In this document: one piece after another, positions 8,254-15,959 of the stretch
Layout of the letters: each line of letters starts with the position of its first letter
How positions within the stretch are numbered: the stretch's first letter is position 1
Assembly: GCA_018819135.1 (NCBI GenBank)
Contig: JAHJQK010000168.1
Coordinates: 1-43,611 of the forward strand
DNA length: 43,611 bases
Source of the DNA: Pseudomonadota bacterium
GTDB taxonomy: Bacteria > Desulfobacterota > SM23-61
Direction: 5' to 3'
Position numbers and translations under genes: made by a program
The notes under the pieces: generated by a model
Seen by the model: the letters and a program-made list of their open reading frames with translations, nothing else
Databases searched by the model: none
What the model was told of the DNA's origin: nothing

Positions 8254-8868
8254 CTACCAGGAAGCCATTTTCTGAAGCAGTTTGGCGGCCCGATAAGGAT
8301 TGAAGATCCCGCAGGAGCACTGGCGCGCCAGTTCTTCGGCGGCGGCCTCCGCAGTTTTTTTGCCCTTTTTGATTTCCTCAACCATGGCTTCTATCAAGTT
8401 GGGGGCAATTAGGGCGTGGCCACACATGGTGTGGATTTCCAATACATTCTCTGGAGGGAGTTTCTTGGTGTTGCCATGAACCCCCAGGGAATGTTCCACC
8501 GTGTGCAGCTTGATTCCCAGACTGCCGCAACATCCCTTTACTTCATCGTACAGCCCGGAAAGAACCGTGGAGAGACCCAAGTCAGCTTCTTTCAATTCTT
8601 TGACGAACTTGCCCAGCGTCTTTTTATCTTTGAAGACGGCGTGGCCGATCATTGATTTCTTTGTTTTCAGGTCTTCCAGACTCAGGTTGAATTTGTTATA
8701 GTTGCCATTGCCGAAATTTACTACATGGTAATGGGAAAAAATCTCCCAGAGCTTCTTCAACTTTTCATCGGAACCCGGGACGTTGACGCCCTGGGCCGGC
8801 ATGATCAGAACAACATAATCTTCCTGCAAACTTTGGTTATCCCCTCTTCGATGTAAAGTGTGAGTCAT
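8254..8868 (-). CDS. Conserved-looking Cys/His-rich protein of unknown function
   Basis: I do not recognise this 204-residue protein. There is no signal peptide or membrane segment. The C-terminal half carries clustered potential metal ligands: CC at 113-114, His 126, His 146, Cys 149, His 151 and a CSC at 184-186. The sequence around HTMCGHALIAP and CSCGIFNPYRAAKLL looks constrained. The N-terminal half contains a strand-rich segment (DYVVLIMPAQGVNVPG). The gene follows the ferredoxin-like gene by four bases, with its GGAGGAATAGG ribosome-binding site overlapping the previous stop, so the two are translationally coupled. An Fe-S or other metallo-protein paired with that ferredoxin is likely; the reaction is unknown. 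Confidence 0.6.
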   Translation of the reverse strand: MTHTLHRRGDNQSLQEDYVVLIMPAQGVNVPGSDEKLKKLWEIFSHYHVVNFGNGNYNKFNLSLEDLKTKKSMIGHAVFKDKKTLGKFVKELKEADLGLSTVLSGLYDEVKGCCGSLGIKLHTVEHSLGVHGNTKKLPPENVLEIHTMCGHALIAPNLIEAMVEEIKKGKKTAEAAAEELARQCSCGIFNPYRAAKLLQKMASW

Positions 8869-8872
8869 TTAC

Positions 8873-9610
8873 CTATTCCTCCTTCGCTAAAGGGCGGCCA
8901 AAACCGATATTGTTCTTGGTGTTGGGACGGGGAGTAAAGCCCACTTTCTGGGCGATGGGCAGAGTCTCCATTTCTCCTTTCTCCCCCATTTTACAGATAA
9001 GGTCTAAAGAAAAGACCGTATTTAGCTTGGGGGCCGTGGCTTTGATAACCGAGAGCAAATTTTCCAATTTATCCATCTCTATGCCGCATTCGATAATCGC
9101 CGAAAGGGCCTTTTCGTTGAGAATATCCTCGCGGATCTTTCCCGTGCTCTTATCCACCATCAAGAAAGTAACGGGATTCTTGGGTTCGAATACGACCCCG
9201 ACCTTGGCCACCGCCTGGGCCATGATGTCCACATCCCGGAAGCGGGTTCCTATGCCCGGTCTTCCCAATTCGATAGCCACCCCGGCATGTCCCCTGCGGA
9301 TCCGTCCGGTAACATCATTGGTCTTCATTTCCTCGGTTCCGCGGCCGGCAATCCCGGTGTCTTTGTGCACCGTCAGAGGATCGCTGAATACGCCCCGCAG
9401 GGATCGAGGCCATTTGAGCTCAACCGGATAGATCGCGTCGGTTGGGCAGATATTGGCCCGATGGCACACGCCACACTCTACGCATTCATCCTGATCGATG
9501 ACGCTGACAAGGTCTTCCCCGCCATCTTTCTTCACCGAATGAATGGCTCCTACTGTGCAGTACGGATGACAGGCCTCACATCCGGTACACTTCTCTTTAT
9601 CAATTTGCAT
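8873..9610 (-). CDS. 4Fe-4S ferredoxin-domain protein with unusual C-terminal domain
   Basis: The 245-residue product starts with a two-cluster ferredoxin module. The first cluster motif is C8-x2-C11-x2-C14-x3-C18 and the second C43-x2-C46-x2-C49-x5-C55-P, slightly longer than usual. The remaining 190 residues have no Cys ladder except one near the end and do not match a domain I know. They contain a GRIRRGHAGVAIELGRPGIG segment and an alpha/beta-like pattern. GGAGGAG precedes the ATG. The protein is probably cytoplasmic and electron-carrying, with a ligand-binding or regulatory C-terminal domain. It is co-transcribed with the Cys-rich gene downstream and sits near PdxA, dehydrogenase and AOR-family genes. 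Confidence 0.7.
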   Translation of the reverse strand: MQIDKEKCTGCEACHPYCTVGAIHSVKKDGGEDLVSVIDQDECVECGVCHRANICPTDAIYPVELKWPRSLRGVFSDPLTVHKDTGIAGRGTEEMKTNDVTGRIRRGHAGVAIELGRPGIGTRFRDVDIMAQAVAKVGVVFEPKNPVTFLMVDKSTGKIREDILNEKALSAIIECGIEMDKLENLLSVIKATAPKLNTVFSLDLICKMGEKGEMETLPIAQKVGFTPRPNTKNNIGFGRPLAKEE

Positions 9611-9803
9611 CTATCTCCTCCTTCTTTTTGAAAATTCAATGAAAGCCTTTTTGGACAAGCCCTCCTCTTTGAGCTTTGACGCCGGGGGCTTGAAAATAGG
9701 TGCTCGTTATCCTTGGACTCATCCAGGCTGTCAATTAAAAATTTTTTCTCTCCCACCTTTATTTTTTATTTTTTTACCTTGGTTGTATAAGAATTTCCTT
9801 TTT

Positions 9804-9882
9804 GGACACGAATGTATACAGATTATTAGGATATACCAAAAAGAAAATAATTATCTGTTGTTATCTGCGCGAATCTGCGTCC
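9804..9882. repeat. Imperfect inverted repeat (GGACACGAAT...TCTGCGTCC type)
   Basis: GGACACGAATGTATACAGAT starting at 9804 is matched near 9849-9882 by an ATCTGCGCGAATCTGCGTCC arm. The same family recurs at 27204-27325 and 27473-27577. The rest of the 9611-9949 gap is AT-rich with no gene. Confidence 0.6.
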
Positions 9883-9949
9883 TATTAAATTTAAAATTTA
9901 TGATCAAAAAAACAAGGAGAAAGGTGTTATTTTTTACCCATGACCGCGG

Positions 9950-10954
9950 TCAATTCTTTAATCCTTGAGCCATGCGCACTGCAATTCGCAACGCCGCCTG
10001 AAAAGCTCCCACATCGGCGATCCCTTTACCGGCAATATCATGAGCCGTCCCGTGAGCGGGAGTAGCAATGACCACCGGAAGCCCCCCGGAGACCGTCACT
10101 CCCCGATCGAAGCCCAAAAGCTTGGTGGCGATCTGTCCTTGATCGTGGTACATGGTCACGATGCCTTCGAACTCACCTTTGCGGGCCCGGACAAAGATGG
10201 TATCCGCGGGAAACGGGCCTCGAACCTCCATCCCCTGCTGCCTTGCTTTTTCCACAGCAGGCTGGATGATTGTCTCTTCTTCCGGGCCAAAAAGGCCTTT
10301 CTCCCCCCCATGAGGGTTCAGGGCCGCAACCCCAATCCGTGGCTTTTCCAGTCCGGCCTGGCACATGGTTTTATGCAGAAGAGTAATTGCCCGCAAGATG
10401 CCCTCGGGAGTTAGCTGGTCGCAGATTTCCCGAAAACCAACATGGGAGGTGACCCGAGAAGTCCATAAGGGCTCCAAAAAATTGATCTCTCCGGCCAGTT
10501 CGGCCTTGGTCAAGCTTATGAAATGGTTTAGTTCACCCTTGAAGGGAGAGCCAGCCAGGCGCATGGCCAGCTTGTTCAGCGGGGCAAAAACCATTGCCGC
10601 CGCCTGTCCAGCCATCAGTTGTCCCATACCCAATTCCAGGTATTGAAGGCAGGCTTGCCCTGCCCGGGCACTGACTTCTCCCATCTTGTATTCTTTAGGG
10701 TCAAGGTTGGCCAGGTCAAAAATCTCTATCAGGCCCGCGTCCCCTGAAACCTCTGCCCAATTTTTCCGGGGAACGATCTTGAGAGAGGCTTTGGTCAACT
10801 GGATCGCTTCGGCCATCACTCGGGCGTCACCGATCACCGCCGGGCGGCAGAGTCGGCGGGTCTCTTCCATGGTCAAAGATTTAGCCACCAGTTCTGGACC
10901 GATGCCGGTGGCGTCCCCCATGACGATGGCTAATGGGGGGCGATGATTTTGCAT
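9950..10954 (-). CDS. PdxA-family dehydrogenase, divergent
   Basis: The 334-residue product is a PdxA-family NAD-dependent dehydrogenase/decarboxylase. It has the N-terminal GDATGIGPEL motif, a metal-binding His in SHVGF, the NPHGGEKGLFG loop, MYHDQGQ near residue 268 and a C-terminal AHGTAHDIAGKG with the third metal-ligand His. The family includes 4-phosphohydroxythreonine dehydrogenase (vitamin B6), PdxA2 enzymes for phosphorylated four-carbon acids, and TphB of terephthalate degradation. The usual GHTE motif after the NK residues reads GELNHF here, so the substrate probably differs from that of classical PdxA. It lies 18 bases downstream of the beta-hydroxyacid dehydrogenase gene, which points to a catabolic role. 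Confidence 0.8.
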   Translation of the reverse strand: MQNHRPPLAIVMGDATGIGPELVAKSLTMEETRRLCRPAVIGDARVMAEAIQLTKASLKIVPRKNWAEVSGDAGLIEIFDLANLDPKEYKMGEVSARAGQACLQYLELGMGQLMAGQAAAMVFAPLNKLAMRLAGSPFKGELNHFISLTKAELAGEINFLEPLWTSRVTSHVGFREICDQLTPEGILRAITLLHKTMCQAGLEKPRIGVAALNPHGGEKGLFGPEEETIIQPAVEKARQQGMEVRGPFPADTIFVRARKGEFEGIVTMYHDQGQIATKLLGFDRGVTVSGGLPVVIATPAHGTAHDIAGKGIADVGAFQAALRIAVRMAQGLKN

Positions 10955-10972
10955 GTCGTTCTCCTCAAATTT

Positions 10973-11887
10973 TCAGTTTAGAACCTTTCCTTTTCTCACT
11001 TCCACCCCCACCGTTTTCTCCAGAAGCTCGATGATCGCCGACATGTCTTTCTTACCCAAACCTTCGGCCGCGGCTCTCGTATAATATTGATAGGCCTGCC
11101 CGGTCAGGAATAAAGGGACTTTGTTGGCTTTGGCACTTTCCAGAGCGATTCCCAGGTCTTTCCGCAATAAATCAAGGGCAAAACCTGGTTGGGTAAAGTT
11201 TCCTGTAAAAATATAATTGGGAACTCGGTGGTCGAAGAGGAAGGAGTTGCCAGAGCTGGCCCGGATCACCTTATAGAGGATTTCCGGAGCTACGCCTAAT
11301 TTGGTACCCATCACCAATGCTTCAGCAATACCTGCCAGGTTGATACCCAACAGCATCTGATTGACCATTTTTACCGTCACACCCATCCCTACATCTCCCA
11401 CGTGGTAAATGGTCTTTCCCATGACCTGGAGGATCTCCATGTGTTCATCCAGCAGGGCTTTGTCCCCTCCCACCATGATGGTGAGCGTCGCTTTTTCCGC
11501 CCCGACCGTCCCTCCCGAGACCGGGGCATCGAGAAACTTGATCCCTTTTTTCCGGGCTTCCGTGGCGACAAGCTGCGAGGTGTGGGGAGCGATGGAACTC
11601 ATGTCGATGATCACGGTCCCGGGCTTCGCCCCTTCCAGAACTCCTCCTTGGCCTAAACAGACGGCTTTTACCTCGTCATCCGCGGGGAGCATGGTGAGGA
11701 CGACTTCCACCCCTTTGCCGACTTCGGCGCAGCTTTTCGCCTCCTTCGCCCCGCAGGAGACGATCGCTTTGACGGCCTGCGGATTCAAGTCATGAACCGT
11801 CAGATCGTATCCCGCCTTGATTAAATTTTTAGCCATGTGATTGCCCATGGCTCCAAGACCTATGAAACCGATCTTCTTTTTAGCCAT
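10973..11887 (-). CDS. NAD-binding beta-hydroxyacid dehydrogenase (HIBADH family)
   Basis: The 304-residue product begins with the Rossmann motif GFIGLGAMGNHMAKNL. It has the substrate-binding DAPVSGGTVGAEKATL motif near residues 115-130 and the catalytic-lysine helix KMVNQML near 165. The family covers 3-hydroxyisobutyrate dehydrogenase, tartronate semialdehyde reductase and L-threonate 2-dehydrogenase; context with PdxA-type genes favours a sugar-acid or hydroxyacid substrate. The start at 11887 follows GAGGTGAAAGG. The longer open frame to 11911 has no ribosome-binding site. It is the first gene of the minus-strand operon and is divergent from the AOR gene. Confidence 0.85.
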   Translation of the reverse strand: MAKKKIGFIGLGAMGNHMAKNLIKAGYDLTVHDLNPQAVKAIVSCGAKEAKSCAEVGKGVEVVLTMLPADDEVKAVCLGQGGVLEGAKPGTVIIDMSSIAPHTSQLVATEARKKGIKFLDAPVSGGTVGAEKATLTIMVGGDKALLDEHMEILQVMGKTIYHVGDVGMGVTVKMVNQMLLGINLAGIAEALVMGTKLGVAPEILYKVIRASSGNSFLFDHRVPNYIFTGNFTQPGFALDLLRKDLGIALESAKANKVPLFLTGQAYQYYTRAAAEGLGKKDMSAIIELLEKTVGVEVRKGKVLN

Positions 11888-12006
11888 CCTTTCACCTCTT
11901 GCGCATTGCATTCAATGGTAACTCAAACCGTTATCGGACGTTTTGGGGCGCACACGTCTGAAGGTTCCCGGTTTATTCCCTTTTCACTTTGAAATAATAT
12001 TACATT

Positions 12007-12033
12007 TTTTTATGACAATATATATCATAAAAA
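12007..12033. promoter_or_regulatory. Inverted repeat in divergent promoter region, candidate operator
   Basis: TTTTTATGA (12007-12015) and TCATAAAAA (12025-12033) form a perfect 9-bp inverted repeat with a 9-base spacer. It lies in the 335-bp space between the divergent dehydrogenase and AOR genes. The spacing suits a dimeric regulator bound on one helix face. No regulator gene is adjacent. Confidence 0.4.
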
Positions 12034-12126
12034 CAAATCTAATTTTTCAAAAAATTTTTTACCACCCCCTATGAATGCCCTGGAATGGAAATCGGGAGGA
12101 GGATAGAGGAAAAAGACTTCAAACCG

Positions 12127-12160
12127 TTGGACTTTAGCATCGCTTTTAAGATAATATAAT
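12127..12160 (+). promoter_or_regulatory. Possible promoter of the AOR-family gene
   Basis: TTGGAC (12127-12132), a 17-base spacer and GATAAT (12150-12155) precede the gene. An overlapping perfect TATAAT is at 12155-12160 without a good -35. Either would give a leader of 50-65 bases before the ATG at 12223. Confidence 0.35.
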
Positions 12161-12222
12161 GCTTACTGCTCTCCAGGACGAAGTCCTCATGGCAAAATAA
12201 AGAAACGAGGAGGTTTATAGGA

Positions 12223-14070
12223 ATGAAACCGGTAGGAGGTTATTTGAAAAGGCTTTTGCGGGTAGATCTCGGAAGCGGGATGGTAAAAGCAGAAGAACTT
12301 CCGGATGAAGTTCTGGAAAAATACGTTGGCGGAACGGGAATAGGAGCCCGGTATCTTTATAACGAGGTTCCCCCAGGAGTGGAGTGGAATGATCCGAAAA
12401 ATCGCCTGATTTTTTTCTCTGGCCCTCTGGGAGCGACCCGGATCTCCGGAACCGGAACTTTTTCCGTGGTCACCAAAGGCCCCATGACCAATGGGGCCGG
12501 GAGCTCCCAGGCCAATGGCCTTTTCGGGGCCTACCTCAAATCGGCTGGAATCGACGGTTTTTTAATTCAAGGGGCGGCTCCCCATTGGGTCTATCTTTTC
12601 ATCCACGACGGGAAAGCCGAAATCCGCGATGCCCGACATCTACAAGGCAAAGGAACTTTTGAGACCGAAGAGGTTTTACGGAAAGAGTTAAACTTGGGAT
12701 TCCGGGGAAGCGTCCAGTGCATCGGGCCGGCCGGGGAGAACCTGGTCCGTTTTGCCATGATCTCCGGCGATGGGGGCCATGTAGTCGCGCACAACGGCAT
12801 GGGGGCGGTCATGGGATCGAAGCGCCTCAAGGCCATCGTTGTGGCCAGGGGCAAAGCGGAGATTCCGATAAAAGATAAGGTAGCCGTGGAGAGGTTGACC
12901 CGGGAATTACACGAAGATGCCAAGACCAAAGGGTCCAAGCGGATCTACGAGTTTGGAACGGGCGGGGGGTTTTCCGCAGCTGCTCTGGGCGGCTGGTTGC
13001 CGGTGAAGAATTACACGACCGACATTTTCCCGGAGCATGGTAAATTTGACGGCCAGTACCTCCGAACCCACTTCAAGATGAAGCATAATCCTTGCTGGGC
13101 CTGCCAGCTCCGGCATTGTAAACTCTGTAAGGTCACGGAAGGGCCTTATAGCGGATTGGAAGGGGAGGAGCCGGAATACGAAGGGTTGGCCACATGGGGG
13201 CCGGTGATCGGGAATACCGACCCGGGGGCCGCGGTCATGCTCAACCAATTCAATGATCAGATGGGCATGGACCTGAACGAAGCCGGTTGGACCATCGGTT
13301 GGGTCATGGAATGCTATGAGAAGGGGGTATTTAGTAAAAAAGATCTGGATGGCCTGGACATGACCTGGGGAAACGTGGAGGCAGCCCGGGAGATTCTCCA
13401 GCGGATCGCCCATCGGCAGGGCATCGGAGAACTTCTCGCCGAAGGGGTCAAAAGGGCCTCGGAGAAGATCGGGGGGGAAGCGGCGAACTGGGCTATCTAC
13501 AGCCATACCGGAGCCGCGCCCAGAAGTCATGATCACCGCGGCCGTTGGTGTGAGATGTTGGATACTTGTGTATCCAACACGGGAACCATTGAGGCCACCC
13601 GAGGAGGGGTCTTCCCGGAACGGCTCGGGTATCCACCGGTGTTCGACAAGTTCTCTCCCTGGGAAGTAGCGGCGATCAATGCCAAGGAGAACGGCTGGCT
13701 GCAGTTCGTTGACTGCCTGGGGATCTGCGCTTTCTGCTGTCCAAACCGCGAGCTGACCGTTCAAGCCACCAAGGCGGTGACCGGGTGGGATCTGAATTTG
13801 AAAAGCGCTACCCACATCGGCCGGAGGATCGTCAACCTCCTGCGGGTTTTCAACCTGCGCCACGGGCTGAAGCCCGAGTTGGAAAAACCTTCTTTCAGGT
13901 ACAGCGAAACGCCGAAGGATGGTCCCGTAAAGGGGCGACCGATCCAGCCCTACTTTGATTTCATGGTCCGCACTTACCGGGAATTGATGGGGTGGGACCC
14001 GGAGATGGGAAGGCCGCTGCCGCAAACTCTCAAGTCTGTGGGATTGGAGGAACTCATCGAGAAATTTTAA
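12223..14070 (+). CDS. Aldehyde:ferredoxin oxidoreductase-family tungsten/molybdenum enzyme
   Basis: The 615-residue product matches the length and layout of the AOR family, cytosolic tungstopterin enzymes that oxidise aldehydes to acids with ferredoxin, or reduce acyl compounds as in class II benzoyl-CoA reductase BamB. The N-terminal pterin-binding domain shows YVGGTGIGARYLY (residues 34-46) and GPLGATRISGTGTFSVVTKGP. The Fe-S ligands appear as C291-x2-C294-x4-C299 with another Cys at 302, plus DCLGICAFC near residues 497-505. Classical AORs have C-x2-C-x3-C, so this belongs to a divergent subgroup. GAGGAGG precedes the ATG. The MoaD-like gene downstream fits this enzyme class. The physiological substrate is unknown. 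Confidence 0.88.
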   Translation: MKPVGGYLKRLLRVDLGSGMVKAEELPDEVLEKYVGGTGIGARYLYNEVPPGVEWNDPKNRLIFFSGPLGATRISGTGTFSVVTKGPMTNGAGSSQANGLFGAYLKSAGIDGFLIQGAAPHWVYLFIHDGKAEIRDARHLQGKGTFETEEVLRKELNLGFRGSVQCIGPAGENLVRFAMISGDGGHVVAHNGMGAVMGSKRLKAIVVARGKAEIPIKDKVAVERLTRELHEDAKTKGSKRIYEFGTGGGFSAAALGGWLPVKNYTTDIFPEHGKFDGQYLRTHFKMKHNPCWACQLRHCKLCKVTEGPYSGLEGEEPEYEGLATWGPVIGNTDPGAAVMLNQFNDQMGMDLNEAGWTIGWVMECYEKGVFSKKDLDGLDMTWGNVEAAREILQRIAHRQGIGELLAEGVKRASEKIGGEAANWAIYSHTGAAPRSHDHRGRWCEMLDTCVSNTGTIEATRGGVFPERLGYPPVFDKFSPWEVAAINAKENGWLQFVDCLGICAFCCPNRELTVQATKAVTGWDLNLKSATHIGRRIVNLLRVFNLRHGLKPELEKPSFRYSETPKDGPVKGRPIQPYFDFMVRTYRELMGWDPEMGRPLPQTLKSVGLEELIEKF

Positions 14071-14077
14071 AGAAGAA

Positions 14078-14219
14078 AATCCCAAATTCCAAATCCCAAC
14101 CGCCAAACAAATTCCAATGACCAAATTTCCAAATCCGAAACGATACCGCCCCGTTTTGGTCATTGGAATTTTGGGGTCTGAAAATTGTCTGGAATTTGGT
14201 GCTTGGGATTTGGAATTTA
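14078..14219. repeat. Long inverted repeat (CCAAATTCCAAATCCC type) between AOR gene and moaD
   Basis: AAATTCCAAATCCCAA (14084-14099) is perfectly complementary to 14203-14218. A second, inner pair, ATTCCAATGACCAAA near 14111 and TTTTGGTCATTGGAAT near 14154, extends the fold. The transcript would form a long hairpin between two genes expected to work together. It could act as a processing or partial termination signal. Confidence 0.65.
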
Positions 14220-14262
14220 GTGGCCGGTTCAGCCTGAAAGAGCAAGAGAGGTATTTACAACT

Positions 14263-14562
14263 TTGTCTTCCTCGAAGGTAAGATTAGAATTCTGGATGGC
14301 CGACCGCCTCGGTTTTGATCAGCCGGGGCCCATCATCCTGGAGGAACCGGTGGAAGAAGGGGAGACCCTGCGTTCCCTCCTTACCCGTCTGGCTAAAAGG
14401 TTCGGCCACTTCTCCGAAGCCTTATTCGACCCCGCAACCCAGAGCTTATCCAGTGAAGTAAGCCTGCTGATCAATAATCACATTGCTCTTTCTCAGGGGA
14501 TGGATACAAAGCTGAAGGATGGAGATCAGATCCTCTTTTTGCCCATTTTGGCTGGAGGCTGA
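14263..14562 (+). CDS. MoaD/ThiS-family sulfur carrier protein
   Basis: The 99-residue product is a ubiquitin-like MoaD/ThiS protein. It ends in ILAGG, where the terminal Gly-Gly is adenylated and thiocarboxylated to donate sulfur to molybdopterin. Copies beside AOR-family genes presumably serve tungsto- or molybdopterin assembly for that enzyme. The TTG at 14263 is taken as start because AGAGAGG lies about 11 bases upstream and the beta-grasp strand (VRLEFWMADRLGF) begins right after it. The gene is separated from the AOR gene by a long inverted repeat. A second copy of its last 13 codons survives at 22200-22238. Confidence 0.8.
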   Translation: MSSSKVRLEFWMADRLGFDQPGPIILEEPVEEGETLRSLLTRLAKRFGHFSEALFDPATQSLSSEVSLLINNHIALSQGMDTKLKDGDQILFLPILAGG

Positions 14563-14653
14563 CTCCCTCCTCCTTTAAACAAGCCGAATAGAAGAATTGG
14601 AATTCATGTTAATCCCTTTCCATTTTCCCCCAAATAGCGGATAGATAGCGAGC

Positions 14654-15725
14654 CTGTCGAAAAACCCATAATTAAAAAATCGCTCTTGGGCGCAAAACGA
14701 TTTTTCAGAAATTCCATTTAAAAATATATTCTAATTTCAACTTTCTTTGCCACCCGCATCTATAAGTTCCCATATCATCCCGTTAACCAAATCCATAACT
14801 CATAATCTTCCCTATATTGTGAACCATACAGTACAAAACCCACTGGATATTCACCTTGATTTTCCCCCGCAACGTAAATCGGTCCAATCCCTTCACCGCC
14901 TGGATATTCGCAGATACCGGCTCGACAACCCCCATCCTCTCCGCCTTCTCCCTTAACCTCTCGATCTGCTTCACCCGACTCACTCCCCGAAATACCCCCT
15001 TATCCTTTTCATCCTTATCATCCTTCCTATCTACTTCCACCTGCCTCCTCAGAAGCTCCGTAACCTTCTTCTCCATCTTCTCCTTCTTCCGCAGCAAGTC
15101 CGAGATCTTTCCGCTCCACTCCTTGGAAGCATTCGAAGGAAGCTTACAACCGTCTAACGCAAACAGCGTCCCGCCCAACAAACCACTCTCCTCGCAAACC
15201 AAAAGAACATCCCGAAATAGCGGCAAAATCTCCTCCTGCATCGAGGAAACAAAAGCCGCAATCGTGCTGTGATCCGGGCGCTGACCACACGTTAAAGCCA
15301 TAAAGGTGACATTCTCCCGACAAGCTTGCTCCATCTTCCGGGAAGCAAGCAAACCCCGGGCATAACCCAGCAAAACCACCTTTAATAAAATCTTAGGATC
15401 GTAGGCCCACCGCCCGGTCTCATCATTCTGGTACCGATCCTCAAACAAAGCCATATCCAGGCGATCTTCTACCAGCGTCTGGATGGCAAACTCCAGAGTC
15501 CCCGGCACCAACTGGTCTTCCAGGGAAATCGGCATCATTACCTGCTGGGAATAATCATAAGGTTTATACTTGGCCATGGTCTTTTCCCCATCCCATACAG
15601 TTGAAAATCAAATCCCGACCGCTTCTTTCTATCACCGATCCAATCTTTCTTGAACCGAAATCAGCGCCCAGAATATAGATTTCTCTTTGAATGGCGACGA
15701 AACAAAAAGGGAGTTTTTCGGGCAG
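14654..15725. mobile_element. IS1182-like insertion sequence with internal deletion
   Basis: Imperfect terminal inverted repeats CTGTCGAAAAAC (14654-14665) and GTTTTTCGGGCAG (15713-15725) enclose about 1.07 kb. The only gene inside is a shortened transposase. Intact IS1182-group elements are roughly 1.6-1.9 kb, so this copy has lost the middle of its transposase and is probably immobile unless helped in trans. I could not verify a target-site duplication. Confidence 0.6.
14783..15577 (-). pseudogene. Internally deleted IS1182/IS5-type transposase
   Basis: The 264-residue frame begins with an intact DUF772-type N-terminal domain (YDPKILLKVVLLGYARGLLASR, given here by position near 59-80, with CGQRPDHSTIAAF near 97-109). 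It passes through a Lys-rich coiled segment and then jumps near residue 214 (around base 14938) to the extreme C-terminal motif of the family: GVVEPVSANIQ, then LDRFTLRGKIKVNIQW. The DDE catalytic core between them is missing, although the reading frame is kept. The product cannot catalyse transposition. It might still bind the element ends, but that is speculation. Confidence 0.75.
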
Positions 15726-15959
15726 AACAATAAAAAAAACAAGGAAGGATTAAAACGGAAGAATTAAGTTGATTCACTCATTATGCCCGGCGTCCTATTT
15801 TCAGCCAAATACATCCCCTAATTCGTGATCTTTTTCTGTCGGGGAGGAGAATTTTTTCTCTTTCAACTATTGTCTCATGCCTCTCTTTTCATGTCTTTTT
15901 CCGAAGTAATTGTTTCATCGAAAATCGAGAATATTGGGTTACTCTTGCGTTGGAGGAGG
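15726..15959. other. Intergenic region between IS and GNAT gene
   Basis: I see no gene or repeat here. An open frame on the plus strand from 15825 is only the antisense shadow of the GNAT gene. Confidence 0.5.

Noticed and set aside
12907..14163. A 418-codon open frame antisense to the AOR gene
   Set aside because: It lies wholly opposite a gene with clear family motifs, its translation has no recognisable domain, and the openness follows from the GC-rich codon pattern of the sense strand.
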